A model generated the notes under the pieces. The model was given only the letters and a program-made list of their open reading frames with translations. It made no database searches and was not told the origin of the DNA. The position numbers and the translations under genes are program-made. This document shows, in pieces, positions 25,892-33,535 of a DNA stretch of 64,000 nucleotides; the stretch's first letter is position 1; each line of letters starts with the position of its first letter. The stretch spans positions 57,816 to 121,815 of the forward strand of contig NZ_JAATEO010000020.1 in assembly GCF_012034245.1 (NCBI RefSeq), given 5' to 3'. This DNA is from Micromonospora thermarum. Its GTDB lineage: Bacteria; Actinomycetota; Actinomycetes; Mycobacteriales; Micromonosporaceae.

Positions 25892-25965
25892 GGGGTGGGG
25901 CCCGCCGTGACCGGCTCCGGGCGGTCAGGCTTGATCCCTGCGCCGGTCACGGCGGGCCCCACCCC
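25892..25965. repeat. Perfect 24-bp inverted repeat
   Basis: Bases 25892-25915 (starting GGGGTGGGGCCCGCCG) are exactly complementary to 25942-25965, with a 26-bp spacer. The resulting hairpin would be very stable and could end transcription from the remnant gene on the right, or be the scar of a small mobile element. Confidence 0.85.
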
Positions 25966-26023
25966 CGACCCGGTCCGGGTCCGCCCGGCCGTCTCGGCCC
26001 GAAAACCCGGCACCCACACCTCT

Positions 26024-26100
26024 TGATCGACTCGACGTCCTTGATGTCGGGGTGTCCGACCGTCGGTGATACCCCGACATGCAGGAAGCCGAGTCGATCA
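26024..26100. repeat. Dispersed palindromic element, copy 1
   Basis: An imperfect 77-bp palindrome that starts TGATCGACTCGACGTCC and ends GAAGCCGAGTCGATCA, with GTCGGGGTGTC and its complement inside. A second copy with the same arms is at 45523-45598. Confidence 0.85.
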
Positions 26101-26164
26101 CCAGGTGTGCAGACGGTGTGTGTGGAGACGCCGCTGTGAGGAAAGACTGTGTTGTGCTCGGGGG

Positions 26165-26290
26165 TCAGCTGTTCCAGTACTTGGCGACCAGGTCGGCGGC
26201 CTGGGTCTCCCACTGCGCGTAGTGGAACGGTTCTGCTCCACCGTGCCCCACCCCGAGGACGGACGCTGCTGGAACAGGCCCTGCGAGCAG
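26165..26290 (-). pseudogene. Remnant of the secreted transglycosylase-like gene
   Basis: On the minus strand SQGLFQQRPSSGWGT is followed by an internal deletion and a frame change into FHYAQWETQAADLVAKYW and a TGA. These are the last conserved blocks of the intact gene at 28176-28946 (SQGLFQQRPSSGWGT and FHYAQWEEQAADIVAQNW), with about 90 bp lost between them. The upstream portion is not recognisable. Confidence 0.8.
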
Positions 26291-26406
26291 ACCCCCCGGA
26301 CACACCCCCAACCTGCAACCATGCGACGGAGCAAGTCGGAACTCGCGAACAACCGCAAGTCAGACAAGGAACACGACCGTCTACAAGAGACGACGGTGCG
26401 GGACGG

Positions 26407-26439
26407 CAATTGCGAACCTGGATGGAAGTACTGAAGAAC
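26407..26439 (-). promoter_or_regulatory. Possible PHO-box-like repeats upstream of phoD
   Basis: On the minus strand three 11-base units follow one another: GTTCTTCAGTA, CTTCCATCCAG and GTTCGCAATTG. Actinomycete PhoP sites are 11-base direct repeats of GTTCACC. The periodicity fits, but the match to the core is partial. The site is 54 bp upstream of phoD. Confidence 0.35.
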
Positions 26440-26492
26440 ACTCGCCGTGCGGGGCAGCGGAAGGGGGTTACTTGACGGTAGACACATAGACC

Positions 26493-28115
26493 ATGACGAA
26501 CACCCTCGACCGTCGTACCCTCCTGCGTGTCGCCGGCGCCTCCGCCGGCACGGCCGTGCTCGCCGGCGCCACCCTCGCCGGCCCGGCCCAGGCCGCCGGT
26601 GGCGCATTCCGACACGGCGTGGCCTCCGGTGACCCCCTCCCCGACGGCGTCCTGCTCTGGACCCGGCTCACCCCCACGGAAGAATCGCAGCCGGGCTCCG
26701 GTGTCGGCCCGGACGTGACGGTGACCTGGCAGGTCGCGACCGACCCGGACTTCGGGTCGGTGTCCGCGCAGGGGACGCTGGTGACCGGTCCCGCCCGTGA
26801 CCACACCGTCAAGGTGGCGGTCAGCGGGCTGGCGGCGGCCACGACGTACTGGTTCCGCTTCGGCTACGCCGGGGCCTGGTCGCCCACCGGCCGCACGATG
26901 ACCGCCCCGCCGGCGGACGCCGAGATCGACCGGCTGCGGCTGGGCGTGGTGTCCTGTTCAAACTGGGAGGCGGGGTACTTCGCGGCGTACCGGCACCTGG
27001 CCGAGCGGGGCGACCTCAACCTGGTGGTGCACCTCGGCGACTACGTGTACGAGTACGGCACCGGGGAGTTCGCCGCCGGGGACACGGTGGTGCGGCCGGT
27101 CCGCCCGGCGCACGAGACGCTGACGTTGCAGGACTACCGGATCCGGCACGCGCTCTACAAGAGCGACCCGGATCTGCAGGCCCTGCACGCGGCCGTGCCC
27201 TGGGCGATCACGTGGGACGACCACGAGGTGGCCAACGACCAGTGGTCGGGCGGGGCCGAGAACCACACCCCGGGCACCGAGGGCAGCTTCACCGACCGGG
27301 TGGCGGCGGCGCGACAGGCGTACGCCGAGTGGATGCCGGTGCGCACCGGCGCGGACGGCGCCATCTACCGGCGGCTGCGCTTCGGCCGGCTCGCCGACCT
27401 GTCCATGTTGGACCTGCGAACGTACCGGTCGCAGCAGGCGTCCGGCGTGGCTGTCGACGACCCGCGGCGGACCATCACCGGCGAGGCGCAGATGGCCTGG
27501 TTGAAGGCGGGGCTGGCATCGTCGGACGCGCGCTGGAAGCTGGTCGGCAACCCGGTGATGATCTCCCGGCTGGACGTGGGCGCGCTGCCGGCGTGGCTGC
27601 TCGGGCCGCTGGGGACCCTGCTGGGGATCCCGCAGAACGGGGCGGCGCTCAACACCGACCAGTGGGACGGCTACAACGCCGACCGCAACCAGCTGGTCGA
27701 CCACCTGCGGGCCAACGGCACGAAGGACGTCGTCTTCCTGACCGGTGACATCCACACGTCCTGGGCGAACGAGGTGACCACCAGGTCGACCGGGTTCGCC
27801 GACCCGGCCGCCGCCGAGTTCGTGGTGCCGTCGGTGACCAGCGACAACGTCAACGACTTCCTGGGCCTGCCGGCGGGTAACGCGCTCAGCGCACTGGGCG
27901 CGGGCCTGATCCGCTCCACCAACCCGCATGTGCGGTGGGCTGAGCTGGACGGGCACGGCTACGGCGTGCTGGAGGTGACGCGGCAGCGCTGCCGGATGGA
28001 CTGGTACCACCTGGCCGACCGGACGCGCGCCGCGACCGGTAGCCGCTGGGTGGCGGGGTGGTCGGTGGGCGCCGGCTCGGCGCGGCTGCGCCGGGAGAGC
28101 GCACCGCTGGTCTGA
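26493..28115 (+). CDS. phoD: Secreted PhoD-type alkaline phosphatase
   Basis: A protein of 540 residues beginning with a Tat signal (DRRTLLRVAGASAGTAVLAG, cleavage probably after AQA near residue 35). A fibronectin-like N-terminal domain (GVASGDPLPDGVLLWTRL) leads to the PhoD phosphodiesterase/monoesterase core: LGVVSCSNWEAGYF, HLGDYVYEYG, ITWDDHEVANDQW and FLTGDIHTSW, which supply the metal ligands. It should be exported folded, with Ca/Fe, to release phosphate from esters. It is convergent with the transglycosylase-like gene across a strong terminator. Confidence 0.95.
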   Translation: MTNTLDRRTLLRVAGASAGTAVLAGATLAGPAQAAGGAFRHGVASGDPLPDGVLLWTRLTPTEESQPGSGVGPDVTVTWQVATDPDFGSVSAQGTLVTGPARDHTVKVAVSGLAAATTYWFRFGYAGAWSPTGRTMTAPPADAEIDRLRLGVVSCSNWEAGYFAAYRHLAERGDLNLVVHLGDYVYEYGTGEFAAGDTVVRPVRPAHETLTLQDYRIRHALYKSDPDLQALHAAVPWAITWDDHEVANDQWSGGAENHTPGTEGSFTDRVAAARQAYAEWMPVRTGADGAIYRRLRFGRLADLSMLDLRTYRSQQASGVAVDDPRRTITGEAQMAWLKAGLASSDARWKLVGNPVMISRLDVGALPAWLLGPLGTLLGIPQNGAALNTDQWDGYNADRNQLVDHLRANGTKDVVFLTGDIHTSWANEVTTRSTGFADPAAAEFVVPSVTSDNVNDFLGLPAGNALSALGAGLIRSTNPHVRWAELDGHGYGVLEVTRQRCRMDWYHLADRTRAATGSRWVAGWSVGAGSARLRRESAPLV

Positions 28116-28128
28116 CGGCACGGAAACG

Positions 28129-28163
28129 GAACCGGCCGGTCCCCGTTCGGGACCGGCCGGTTC
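28129..28163. terminator. Bidirectional terminator, perfect 15-bp stem
   Basis: GAACCGGCCGGTCCC and GGGACCGGCCGGTTC pair perfectly around a 5-base loop (CGTTC) in the 60-bp gap between two convergent genes. Confidence 0.88.
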
Positions 28164-28175
28164 GTCACGCGGTTG

Positions 28176-28946
28176 TCACCAGTTCTGGGCGACGATGTCG
28201 GCCGCCTGCTCCTCCCACTGCGCGTAGTGGAACGGGTACGCCGAAACCTGCACCGTCTGCGCCGCGGTGGTCAGCGGCAGGTCCTGCCAGCCGTCGACGT
28301 TCTTCAGCGCCTCGAAGAACGCCGTGGAGGCGTACTCCGGGTCGGTGATCTGCTCGGGCGTGCCCCAACCCGACGACGGGCGCTGCTGGAACAGGCCCTG
28401 CGAGTCGTGGTCGTTGTACATGCCCAGGTGGCCCAGGTTGTACAGCTTCGATTCCTGCAGCGCGGTGGCGATGCCGATGACCGCGCCACGCTCGCCGACG
28501 CCGGTCTTCTTGGCGACCTTGATGATCTCCTTGGCGTTCTTCCGCTGGTCGTCGTCGAGCGGGACGCGCGACTGGGCGCCCTGCACGCCGTGCGGGATGA
28601 GCTCGTCGCGGGTCGGCTTGCCGGCCCTCGGCTTGTCGGTGGTGCCGCCGGTCGTCAGGCCCGACTCGACAGGCACGTCGGAGCTGCCCGACTCGGAGTC
28701 GTCCGACGTGGCGTTCTTGCCGGTGGCCAGTTCGATGGCGGCCACGGCGCCCGCGTGGGGGCCGCTGGTGATGGGCGCGGCCACGGCCGACGGAGCGACG
28801 GCCAGGGCGCCGATGGCGGCCACGCCGGCCACGCTGAGCGCGACCTTGCGGTTCGGGTCCTTCGTGACGGCGGGGAGCCATCCGGCGATCTTCTGCTGCG
28901 AGTCCTTCGCGATGGCCGGGAGCCATCGAGTGAAGTCGTACCTCAC
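28176..28946 (-). CDS. Secreted lytic-transglycosylase-like protein
   Basis: A protein of 256 residues. After a charged N-terminus there is a hydrophobic export signal (about 35-56, VALSVAGVAAIGALAVAPSAVA), a Ser/Asp/Thr-rich linker, and a C-terminal catalytic-like domain (about 130-256) with GIATALQESKLYNLG, DSQGLFQQRPSSGWGT and WEEQAADIVAQNW. The Glu in ALQESKL is the likely catalytic residue by analogy with SLT/Rpf lysozyme folds. It probably acts on peptidoglycan in the cell wall. GTG has AAAGGG six bases upstream. A decayed partial copy lies at 26165-26290. Confidence 0.78.
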   Translation of the reverse strand: MRYDFTRWLPAIAKDSQQKIAGWLPAVTKDPNRKVALSVAGVAAIGALAVAPSAVAAPITSGPHAGAVAAIELATGKNATSDDSESGSSDVPVESGLTTGGTTDKPRAGKPTRDELIPHGVQGAQSRVPLDDDQRKNAKEIIKVAKKTGVGERGAVIGIATALQESKLYNLGHLGMYNDHDSQGLFQQRPSSGWGTPEQITDPEYASTAFFEALKNVDGWQDLPLTTAAQTVQVSAYPFHYAQWEEQAADIVAQNW

Positions 28947-29340
28947 GATGTGCCCTTTCGGTCAGGCGAAGCGCTCCGGAATGAGCACTCCATGGGGGAA
29001 CTGCCAGGCCGGAGGGAGTTTGAGTTCCGGCGGTACGGGGGACACAACCAGCTTGGACTGGCGGCCATTCCGGAGAACCACGTCCGCCCGCTCCTCTGCG
29101 GCCCAGGTCACGTCACGTTCCGGACGACCGGCCGGGGGCATCGCAGGGCGGGACGGACGGGTCGGTTCCACGCGGTTCCGGTCGCCGTGGCCGTCGGCGG
29201 AGATGGTCGGAACCGGACAGCCGACGCAGCCGCGTCGAATCGACGCAGGAGGGGGCCCGGAGGCGTGCTCCCGCAGCGCCCGCCGAGCGCGGATCGGGGC
29301 CGGGGTTAGAGTGAGGGGGCCGACTGGAAAGGCGAGGACG
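28947..29340. other. Divergent intergenic region with a possible leader peptide
   Basis: The 394-bp gap between two divergent genes should hold both promoters. On the minus strand a 49-codon frame (28962-29111, from GTG) ends 15 bases before the transglycosylase gene with PAWQFPHGVLIPERFA; it lacks a good ribosome-binding site, so it may be only chance. No riboswitch fold could be recognised. Confidence 0.4.
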
Positions 29341-30187
29341 GTGAACACTGGAGCGGCGGTCGGCCAGGTCGACCTGGGTGACCACATCTGCTGGACGTAC
29401 GACGACGAGACCGTCGGTCTCGACGCCGTGGGCTGGTTCGTCGCCTCCGGTCTCCTGCAGGACCAGAAGGTCGTCTGCTTCCTCGGTGTGCTCGACCCGG
29501 CGGCGGTGCTGGCCGCCGTGCGCGAGCGGGGCGCGGCGCCGGAGGAAGCCCTCGCGGACGGCCACCTGCGGATCGGCCCGGCCGCGGAGAGTTACCGGCC
29601 GGACGGGCGGTTCGATCCGGACCGGATGATCTCCGCGCTGGCCGACGAGAGCGCCCGGGCGCAGCGGGAGGGCTACACCGGGCTCCGGCTGGTGGGCGAC
29701 ATGTCGTGGGCGACTCGTGACGACGTGGTCGAGTTGTGCCGCTACGAGGCGAGCGTCAACCGGCTGTTTCCCGACGGGCGCGTGGCGGCGCTGTGTCTCT
29801 ACGACCGGCGGCTGTTCCCCGCCGACGACCTGCGGGAAATGACGTCGACACACCCGTCGACGGTCGGTCCCCGCACCGGGCGTACGTGGGTCCCGCTGCT
29901 GCGTGCGTACCGCACCGGGCAGCCGCCCGGCCTGCGGTTGGTCGGGCAGGTCGACATCAGCAACCGGGCCGCGTTCGCCGCGATGCTGACCGACGCCACT
30001 GACCGTCTCTCGTCCGGGCGGGCGGTCGTCCTCGACCTGTCCGAGGGTCAGCTTCGCCGACGTGGCCGCCGCCACCGCCCTGGTCGACGCCGGCCGGGCG
30101 GTCCGCCCGCGCGAGGTGCGACTGGTGGGGTGCCGCCCACCGCTGCGCCGACTGCTCGACCTGGTCGGCGCGGGGGTGCCGGCGTGA
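29341..30187 (+). CDS. MEDS-STAS regulator (apparent frameshift)
   Basis: The N-terminal about 190 residues form a MEDS (DcmR-type sensory) domain: GDHICWTYDDE, QKVVCFLGVLDP, LRLVGDMSWA and LCRYEASVNRLF. A STAS anti-anti-sigma domain follows (GLRLVGQVDISNRAAFAAML and RAVVLDLSE). At GAGGGTCAG (30045-30047) one G seems extra: removing it gives SFADVAAATALVDAGRAVRP and a stop at 30187, completing the STAS fold (281 residues). The corrected stop overlaps the start of the next gene (GTGA), which strongly supports this reading. It probably works with its neighbour in partner switching. Confidence 0.82.
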
Positions 30188-31122
30188 CGGGGACGTTGCC
30201 GGCTCAGGACGAGTTCGTCCACGAGGGACTGTTCTACCTGGACACCGATGCGCTGGTCGCCGGCCTGGTGCCGTTCGTCGCCGGCGGTGTGGCCGCCGGG
30301 GAACCGGTCCTGGTGGCGATGCCCCGCGCCCACCTGGACCTGGTCCGCGACGCCGTGGACGACCCGGACGCGGTGTGCTGGGCGGACATGGCCGACGCGG
30401 GGCGCAACCCGGGGCGGATCATCCCGTGGGTGTTGCAGGCGTTCGTCGACCGGCACCCCGGCCGGCGGGTACGCATCGTCGGCGAGCCGATCTGGGTCGG
30501 GCGCAGCGACGTCGAGTACCCGGCGTGCGCCCAGCACGAGGCCATGATCAACGCCGCCTTCACCGGCCGCCCCGCCACGATCCTGTGCCCGTACGACGCG
30601 GCGGGCCTCGACGACACCGCGCTGACCGACGCATACGCCACCCACCCGGTGCTCGTCGACGCCACCGGCCGCCGGTCCAGTCCCGCCTACGCACCGTCGG
30701 ACGTGGTGGCCCACTACAACACGCCGCTGCCGGCTCCGCCCGAGCCGGTCGACGTCCGCGCGTACCACGTGGACACGCTGCCCGAGCTGCGCCGCTTCGT
30801 GGCCGGCCGCGCGACGGTGGCCGGCCTCGACGCGGACCGGGTGGCGGACCTGCAGATCGCCGTCACCGAACTGGCCGCGAACAGCATCGCCCACGCGGGC
30901 GGCAGCGGGGTGCTCCGGATGTGGACGACCTCCGAGCACCTGGTGTGCGAGATCCACGACGGCGGCTGGCTGACCGATCCGCTCGCGGGCCGGCTGACCC
31001 CGGCGAGCGACGGCGTCGGCGGCCGAGGTTTGGTGATCGTCCACGCCCTCTGTGACCTGGTACGCGTGCACACCACGCCCGCCGGGACCACCGTACGCCT
31101 GCACATGCGTTGCCGGCCCTGA
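30184..31122 (+). CDS. MEDS-domain serine-kinase-like anti-sigma factor
   Basis: A protein of 312 residues. A MEDS domain (about 10-180: HEGLFYLDTDALVAGLVPFVAGG, VRIVGEPIWVGRS, EYPACAQHEAMIN) is fused to an RsbW-type HATPase domain (about 195-312) with the N-box TELAANSIAHAG and the glycine loop GVGGRGLVIVHAL. Such kinases bind sigma factors or phosphorylate STAS antagonists. Translational coupling with the preceding MEDS-STAS gene suggests a matched kinase/antagonist pair in which both partners carry the same sensor type. Confidence 0.9.
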   Translation: MTGTLPAQDEFVHEGLFYLDTDALVAGLVPFVAGGVAAGEPVLVAMPRAHLDLVRDAVDDPDAVCWADMADAGRNPGRIIPWVLQAFVDRHPGRRVRIVGEPIWVGRSDVEYPACAQHEAMINAAFTGRPATILCPYDAAGLDDTALTDAYATHPVLVDATGRRSSPAYAPSDVVAHYNTPLPAPPEPVDVRAYHVDTLPELRRFVAGRATVAGLDADRVADLQIAVTELAANSIAHAGGSGVLRMWTTSEHLVCEIHDGGWLTDPLAGRLTPASDGVGGRGLVIVHALCDLVRVHTTPAGTTVRLHMRCRP

Positions 31123-31165
31123 CGGCGGCGCGGCCCGGCGGAACCGCGACGGCGGCGCGGGCCGC

Positions 31166-31795
31166 TCAGCGCCCGCGGGCCACCCACTCCTCCAGGTGCG
31201 GCGCCTCGGCGCCGATGGTCGTGCTCGCGCCGTGCCCGGTGTGGACGACGGTCTCCGGCGGGAGCGTGAGCAGCAGGTTCCGGACGGAGCGGATGATCGT
31301 GCCGAAGTCGCTGTACGACCGCCCCGTGGCACCCGGCCCGCCGGCGAACAGGGTGTCGCCGGTGAACACCACGCCGAGCGCCGGCGCGTGGAAGCAGCAC
31401 GCGCCGGGGCTGTGCCCGGGGGTGTGCAGCACGAGCAGGCTGGTGCCGGCCACCTCGACGGTCCCGCCGTCGAGCAGTTCCCCACCCGGTGGCTCGTCGG
31501 GGTGGACCAGGTCCCACAGAACCCGGTCGGCGGGGTGCAGGAGCACGGGAGCCCCGGTGGCCCGGGCCAGCGCGGGCGCCACCCGGACGTGGTCGTCGTG
31601 GGCGTGGGTGGCGAGGATCGCCCGCACCCGCCGGCCGGCGACGACGGCGAGGATCGCGTCGACGTCGTGCGGGGCGTCCACCACGACGCACTCGGTGTCG
31701 TCGCCGAGCACCCACACGTTGTTGTCGACGTCGAAGGTCTGCCCGTCCAGGGAGAAGGTGCCCGCGGTGACGGTGTGGTCGACGCGGACGGCCAT
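31166..31795 (-). CDS. MBL-fold hydrolase (formaldehyde pathway partner)
   Basis: A 209-residue metallo-beta-lactamase-fold hydrolase. The zinc motif THAHDDH (about 63-69), HTPGHSPGACCF, FTGDTLF and a final HTGHGAST supply both metal sites, in the glyoxalase II style. Its ATG overlaps the stop of mscR. In mycobacteria the same pair is found (Rv2259-Rv2260), so it probably hydrolyses the S-formylmycothiol made by MscR, or a related thioester; this substrate is inferred from context. Confidence 0.9.
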   Translation of the reverse strand: MAVRVDHTVTAGTFSLDGQTFDVDNNVWVLGDDTECVVVDAPHDVDAILAVVAGRRVRAILATHAHDDHVRVAPALARATGAPVLLHPADRVLWDLVHPDEPPGGELLDGGTVEVAGTSLLVLHTPGHSPGACCFHAPALGVVFTGDTLFAGGPGATGRSYSDFGTIIRSVRNLLLTLPPETVVHTGHGASTTIGAEAPHLEEWVARGR

Positions 31796-32880
31796 CAGAA
31801 GACCACCACCGAGCGGAGCACGTCGCCGCGGTGCATGCGGGCGAAGGCCTCCTCGACCTGGTCGAGTGCGATCTCCTCGGTGACGAACGCGTCCAGGTCG
31901 AGCCGGCCCTGCAGGTAGAGCTGGGTGAGCAGGGGGAAGTCCCGGCTCGGCAGGCAGTCGCCGTACCAGCTGGACTTGAGGGCCCCGCCGCGCCCGAACA
32001 CGTCCAGCAGCGGCAGCTCGACGGTCATCTCCGGGGTCGGCACGCCGACCAGCACCACCGTGCCGGCGAGGTCGCGGGCGTAGAACGCCTGCTTCCAGGT
32101 CTCCGGCCGGCCGACCGCGTCGATGACCACGTCCGCGCCAAAGCCGCCGGTCGCGGCACGGATCGCCTCCACGACGTCCTCCGTCGTGGCGTCGACGGTG
32201 TGGGTGGCGCCGAAGCGGCGGGCCCAGTCGAGCTTGCGGGCGTCCCGGTCCACCGCGATGATCGTCGTCGCGCCGGCCAGGGTGGCCCCGGCGACGGCGG
32301 CGTCGCCCACGCCACCGCAGCCGATCACGGCCACGGAGTCGCCGCGGGTGACGCCGCCGGTGTTCGTCGCCGCGCCGAGGCCGGCCATGACGCCGCAGCC
32401 GAGCAGGCCCACGGCCGCCGGCCGGGCGGCCGGGTCGACCGTGGTGCACTGTCCGGCGTGGACGAGGGTCTTCTCGGCGAAGGCGCCGATCCCGAGGGCC
32501 GGGGCGAGTGCGGTGCCGTCGGTGAGCGTCATCTTCCGGGTGGCGTTGTGGGTGGCGAAGCAGTACCACGGGCGGCCGCGGCGGCAGGCCCGGCACACGC
32601 CGCAGACGGCCCGCCAGTTGAGCACCACGAAGTCCCCGGGCGCGACGGAGTCGACACCGGCGCCCACCTGCTCGACGATGCCGGCGGCCTCGTGCCCCAG
32701 CAGGAACGGGTAGTCGTCGGTGATCCCGCCCTCGCGGTAGTGCAGGTCGGTGTGGCAGACCCCGCAGGACAGGACGCGGACCACCGCCTCGCCCGGCCCG
32801 GGATCCGGCACCACGATCGTCGTCACCTCGACCGGCGCGCCCTTGCTGCGGGAGATGACTCCCCTGACCTGCTGGCTCAC
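31795..32880 (-). CDS. mscR: S-(hydroxymethyl)mycothiol dehydrogenase
   Basis: A zinc-dependent class III alcohol dehydrogenase of 361 residues, starting MSQQVRGVISRSKGAPVEV as mycothiol-dependent enzymes do. Catalytic zinc ligands are Cys39 and GHE (62-64), structural zinc ligands Cys93, 96, 99 and 107, and the NAD loop is VIGCGGVGDAAV. It oxidises the formaldehyde-mycothiol adduct (and can reduce S-nitrosomycothiol). The GTG start has GGAGGAG just upstream. The neighbouring MBL hydrolase would finish formaldehyde detoxification. Confidence 0.95.
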   Translation of the reverse strand: MSQQVRGVISRSKGAPVEVTTIVVPDPGPGEAVVRVLSCGVCHTDLHYREGGITDDYPFLLGHEAAGIVEQVGAGVDSVAPGDFVVLNWRAVCGVCRACRRGRPWYCFATHNATRKMTLTDGTALAPALGIGAFAEKTLVHAGQCTTVDPAARPAAVGLLGCGVMAGLGAATNTGGVTRGDSVAVIGCGGVGDAAVAGATLAGATTIIAVDRDARKLDWARRFGATHTVDATTEDVVEAIRAATGGFGADVVIDAVGRPETWKQAFYARDLAGTVVLVGVPTPEMTVELPLLDVFGRGGALKSSWYGDCLPSRDFPLLTQLYLQGRLDLDAFVTEEIALDQVEEAFARMHRGDVLRSVVVF

Positions 32881-33064
32881 GATCTCCTCCTGCTCCGCGA
32901 CGTCGCCACGCCGCCGGCCGACGGTCACGGTGCCCCGGCACCGCCGATCACGCTTCCGGGTGAAAATACCGCCGAAGTTCGCGATCGTCGTGCCGCTGCG
33001 GGGGGTTAGCGCCGCCGGTGCCGGGTAGGCGGGCGCACGGTTCGACGTCGGACGGGAGTGGGCC

Positions 33065-33484
33065 ATGAGGGTCAGTCATGTGCCGCTGCGGATCAGCATC
33101 GGCGCGTTCTTCCTCAACTCGGGGCTGAGCAAGCGGACTCTGGAGGGCGAGGCCGCTCAGGGCATGCACGCGATGGCCGTGGGAGCCGTCCCGCAGCTCA
33201 AACAACTGGACGCGAACCGGTTCGCCCGGCTGCTCTCCGGGGCCGAGACCGCGCTGGGGGTCGCCCTGCTCACGCCGTTCGTCCCGTCGGCGCTGGCCGG
33301 TCTGGGACTGGCCGCGTTCAGCGCCGGCCTGGTGCAGCTCTACCTCAAGACGCCCGGGATGCGCGAGGCCGGCAGCCTGAAGCCGACCCAGCAGGGCATC
33401 GCGCTGGCCAAGGACGTCTGGCTGCTCGGGGCCGGCCTGACCCTGGTCCTCGACGACCTCATCCTCCGCCGCCGGTTCAGCTGA
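33065..33484 (+). CDS. DoxX-like small membrane protein
   Basis: A protein of 139 residues with hydrophobic helices around 7-20, 58-75, 80-92 and 112-130, and the DoxX-like RISIGAFFLNSGLSKR start. DoxX family members are membrane redox-associated proteins of poorly defined role. It is divergent from mscR and convergent with an MFS gene, so it is probably monocistronic. Confidence 0.75.
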   Translation: MRVSHVPLRISIGAFFLNSGLSKRTLEGEAAQGMHAMAVGAVPQLKQLDANRFARLLSGAETALGVALLTPFVPSALAGLGLAAFSAGLVQLYLKTPGMREAGSLKPTQQGIALAKDVWLLGAGLTLVLDDLILRRRFS

Positions 33485-33503
33485 GCACCGGTCCGCGCGC
33501 CGA

Positions 33504-33535
33504 ACCGCCCGGCCGACCGGGGGCGGCCGGGCGGT
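33504..33535. terminator. Bidirectional terminator hairpin
   Basis: ACCGCCCGGCCG and CGGCCGGGCGGT form a perfect 12-bp stem around an 8-base loop between two convergent genes; its right arm ends on the MFS stop codon. Confidence 0.8.

Larger units (their letters stand above)
25468..26164. other. Repeat-rich gene-free stretch
   Basis: About 700 bp upstream of fdhA without a convincing gene. It should contain the fdhA promoter near its left edge, though no clear -35/-10 pair is seen. The remainder is occupied by a 24-bp tandem repeat, a large perfect inverted repeat and an imperfect 77-bp palindrome, listed separately. Confidence 0.7.

Noticed and set aside
28947..29120. A riboswitch (ydaO/c-di-AMP type) before the transglycosylase-like gene
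   Set aside because: Such genes can carry one in actinomycetes, but I could not identify its conserved sequence blocks here.
31123..31165. Terminator between the MEDS-ATPase and MBL genes
   Set aside because: GC-rich partial complementarity exists (GCGGCCCG/CGGGCCGC), but the stem is short with a long loop, so it was not listed.
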